Source of the DNA: JAYQKL01 sp049890195
Lineage (GTDB): Bacteria; Pseudomonadota; Alphaproteobacteria; RS24
NCBI GenBank assembly: GCA_049890195.1
Contig: JBMHBY010000006.1
Span: 248,001-312,000 of the forward strand
Reading direction: 5' to 3'
Length of the DNA stretch: 64,000 nucleotides
Of this stretch, positions 63,281 to 64,000 are shown in pieces. Every line of letters starts with the position of its first letter. Position 1 is the first letter of the stretch. Made by a program: the position numbers and the translations under genes. Under the pieces are notes generated by a model. That model did no database searches. It was given only the letters and a program-made list of their open reading frames with translations, and was not told the origin of the DNA.

Positions 63281-64000
63281 ATGAAACGGGTGGTCATTGT
63301 CGGGGTCGGGGAAGTTGTCGAGCAGGTGCCGGCGGATCTGGAACAGGCCTCAACCCCTTTGGACCTGATGGAGAAGGCCGCCCGCGCCGCCCTTGCCGAT
63401 TGCGGCGGCGCTGATGTTGCGACGGCGTTGGATGCCGTTGCGGTGGTGCGCACCTTTTCGGATTCCGGGGCGCCGTTGAAAAGCCCGTTCGGGGATCCGG
63501 ACAACCCGCCCCGCGCCGTCGCCGCCCGTATCGGCGCTGACCCGGAACATGCCGTCTATTCCCCGTCCGGCGGCCAGGCCCCGCAGCAATTGGTCAATGA
63601 ATTCTCAACCAGAATTGCGCAGGGTGAGTGTGCGGCGGTGCTGCTGGTCGGTGCGGAGGCGCTGGCCAACCAAAAGGCCCTGAAAAAGGCGGGCTTGTCC
63701 GCCGACTGGAGCGACCTGACGGGAGGCCGGCTGGATGAACGTCCGGCCGACATAACCGGCACGATTGACATCAACCAGTTCCATAATGAGTTTCTGAACA
63801 TTCCCGCGATCTACACCGTGCTGGAAAATGCCCGGCGCGCCAGACTCGGTTTGAGCCGCGAGGACTATGCGAAAACCTGCGCCGGTTTGTTTGAGGGGTT
63901 TTCCGCTGTCGCCGCCGGCCACCCCTGCGCCATGTTTCCGCAAGCCTTCAGCGCCCGGGACATCGTGACCCTTTCAGACGGCAACAACGCCATCACCGAC
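63281..64000 (+). CDS. thiolase-like protein, 3' end cut by window
   Basis: The frame is open from ATG 63281 to the window end (240 codons); the stop lies outside. The N-terminus KRVVIVGVGEVVEQVP and VLLVGAEALANQKAL resemble the acetyl-CoA acetyltransferase/SCP-x thiolase-like group (Ltp and DitF-type proteins). The place of the thiolase nucleophile is YSPSGGQAPQQLV, which has Gly instead of Cys, so it may not be a classical thiolase. The C-terminal catalytic half is not available. It follows the acyl-CoA ligase and likely works in the same lipid or steroid pathway. Confidence 0.82.
   Translation, partial: MKRVVIVGVGEVVEQVPADLEQASTPLDLMEKAARAALADCGGADVATALDAVAVVRTFSDSGAPLKSPFGDPDNPPRAVAARIGADPEHAVYSPSGGQAPQQLVNEFSTRIAQGECAAVLLVGAEALANQKALKKAGLSADWSDLTGGRLDERPADITGTIDINQFHNEFLNIPAIYTVLENARRARLGLSREDYAKTCAGLFEGFSAVAAGHPCAMFPQAFSARDIVTLSDGNNAITD

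Overview
The window is chromosomal DNA from a free-living, probably marine alphaproteobacterium. Three things point there. The gene order rpmH-rnpA-yidC-engB-argB-(HAD hydrolase)-dapD-dapE, then truA-fmt-def and rmuC/recR-dnaX-SRP RNA, is typical of the class. kdsB and pheA sit beside a membrane-anchored mitochondrial-type cytochrome c. An NDUFA9-like gene follows uppP. I cannot name a genus from sequence alone; the mix of TonB receptor, sulfatase, SnoaL-like, Baeyer-Villiger-like and acyl-CoA genes resembles marine Rhodobiaceae/Parvibaculum-like or sphingomonad-like genomes (inference). No phage, insertion sequence, CRISPR array or plasmid module was seen.

Layout. 0-2 kb: a truncated TVP38/DedA-flavin disulfide reductase fusion. 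2.2-10 kb: rpmH, rnpA, yidC, engB, argB, a DUF1036 protein, a HAD phosphatase, dapD and dapE, one continuous forward block. 10-12.3 kb: truA, fmt and def in reverse. 12.4-16.2 kb: rmuC forward, then recR, dnaX and the SRP RNA in reverse. 16.3-19.6 kb: nudC, pheA, kdsB, cytochrome c. 19.7-25.7 kb: a Yej-type peptide ABC transporter interrupted by a small Met/Asp/Asn-rich membrane peptide gene. 25.7-31 kb: NlpC/P60 hydrolase, M17 aminopeptidase, TPP riboswitch-thiC, amidohydrolase. 31-37.6 kb: an accessory region with a small outer-membrane protein, PAP2 phosphatase, two SnoaL-like proteins, a TonB-dependent receptor and a lipid-anchored or membrane-anchored sulfatase, with palindromic candidate operators. 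37.7-44.6 kb: tRNA-Ser, lepA, pheT, pheS, rplT, rpmI, infC (AUA start). 44.6-51.6 kb: glycosyltransferase, small unknown protein, hydrolase, SDR, queG, GST, uppP, NDUFA9-like. 51.7-54 kb: tRNA-Leu, TetR regulator with palindromic operator, PhyH dioxygenase, thioesterase. 54-57.3 kb: rnd, a fused lptC-lptA gene, lptB and hpf, in visibly GC-richer DNA. 57.4-59.6 kb: an RTX-repeat protein broken by a frameshift in a run of nine G. 59.9-64 kb: Baeyer-Villiger-type monooxygenase, acyl-CoA ligase and a truncated thiolase-like gene.

How the genes work together. Much of the window is core: translation and ribosome assembly (rpmH, rnpA, fmt, def, truA, pheST, rplT, rpmI, infC, lepA, hpf), membrane insertion (yidC, SRP RNA), replication and repair (dnaX, recR, rmuC), lysine, arginine, phenylalanine and thiamine synthesis, and the outer envelope (kdsB, uppP, lptCA, lptB). 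The accessory parts suggest uptake and breakdown of a sulfated hydrophobic, perhaps steroid-like or aromatic, compound, and lipid or ketone catabolism; these roles are inferred from families and neighbours only. The observations most worth a second look are the LptC-LptA fusion, the poly-G frameshift in the RTX gene, the SnoaL/TonB/sulfatase cluster with its candidate operators, the Met-rich peptide inside the transporter locus, and the tRNA-Ser fragment duplication.
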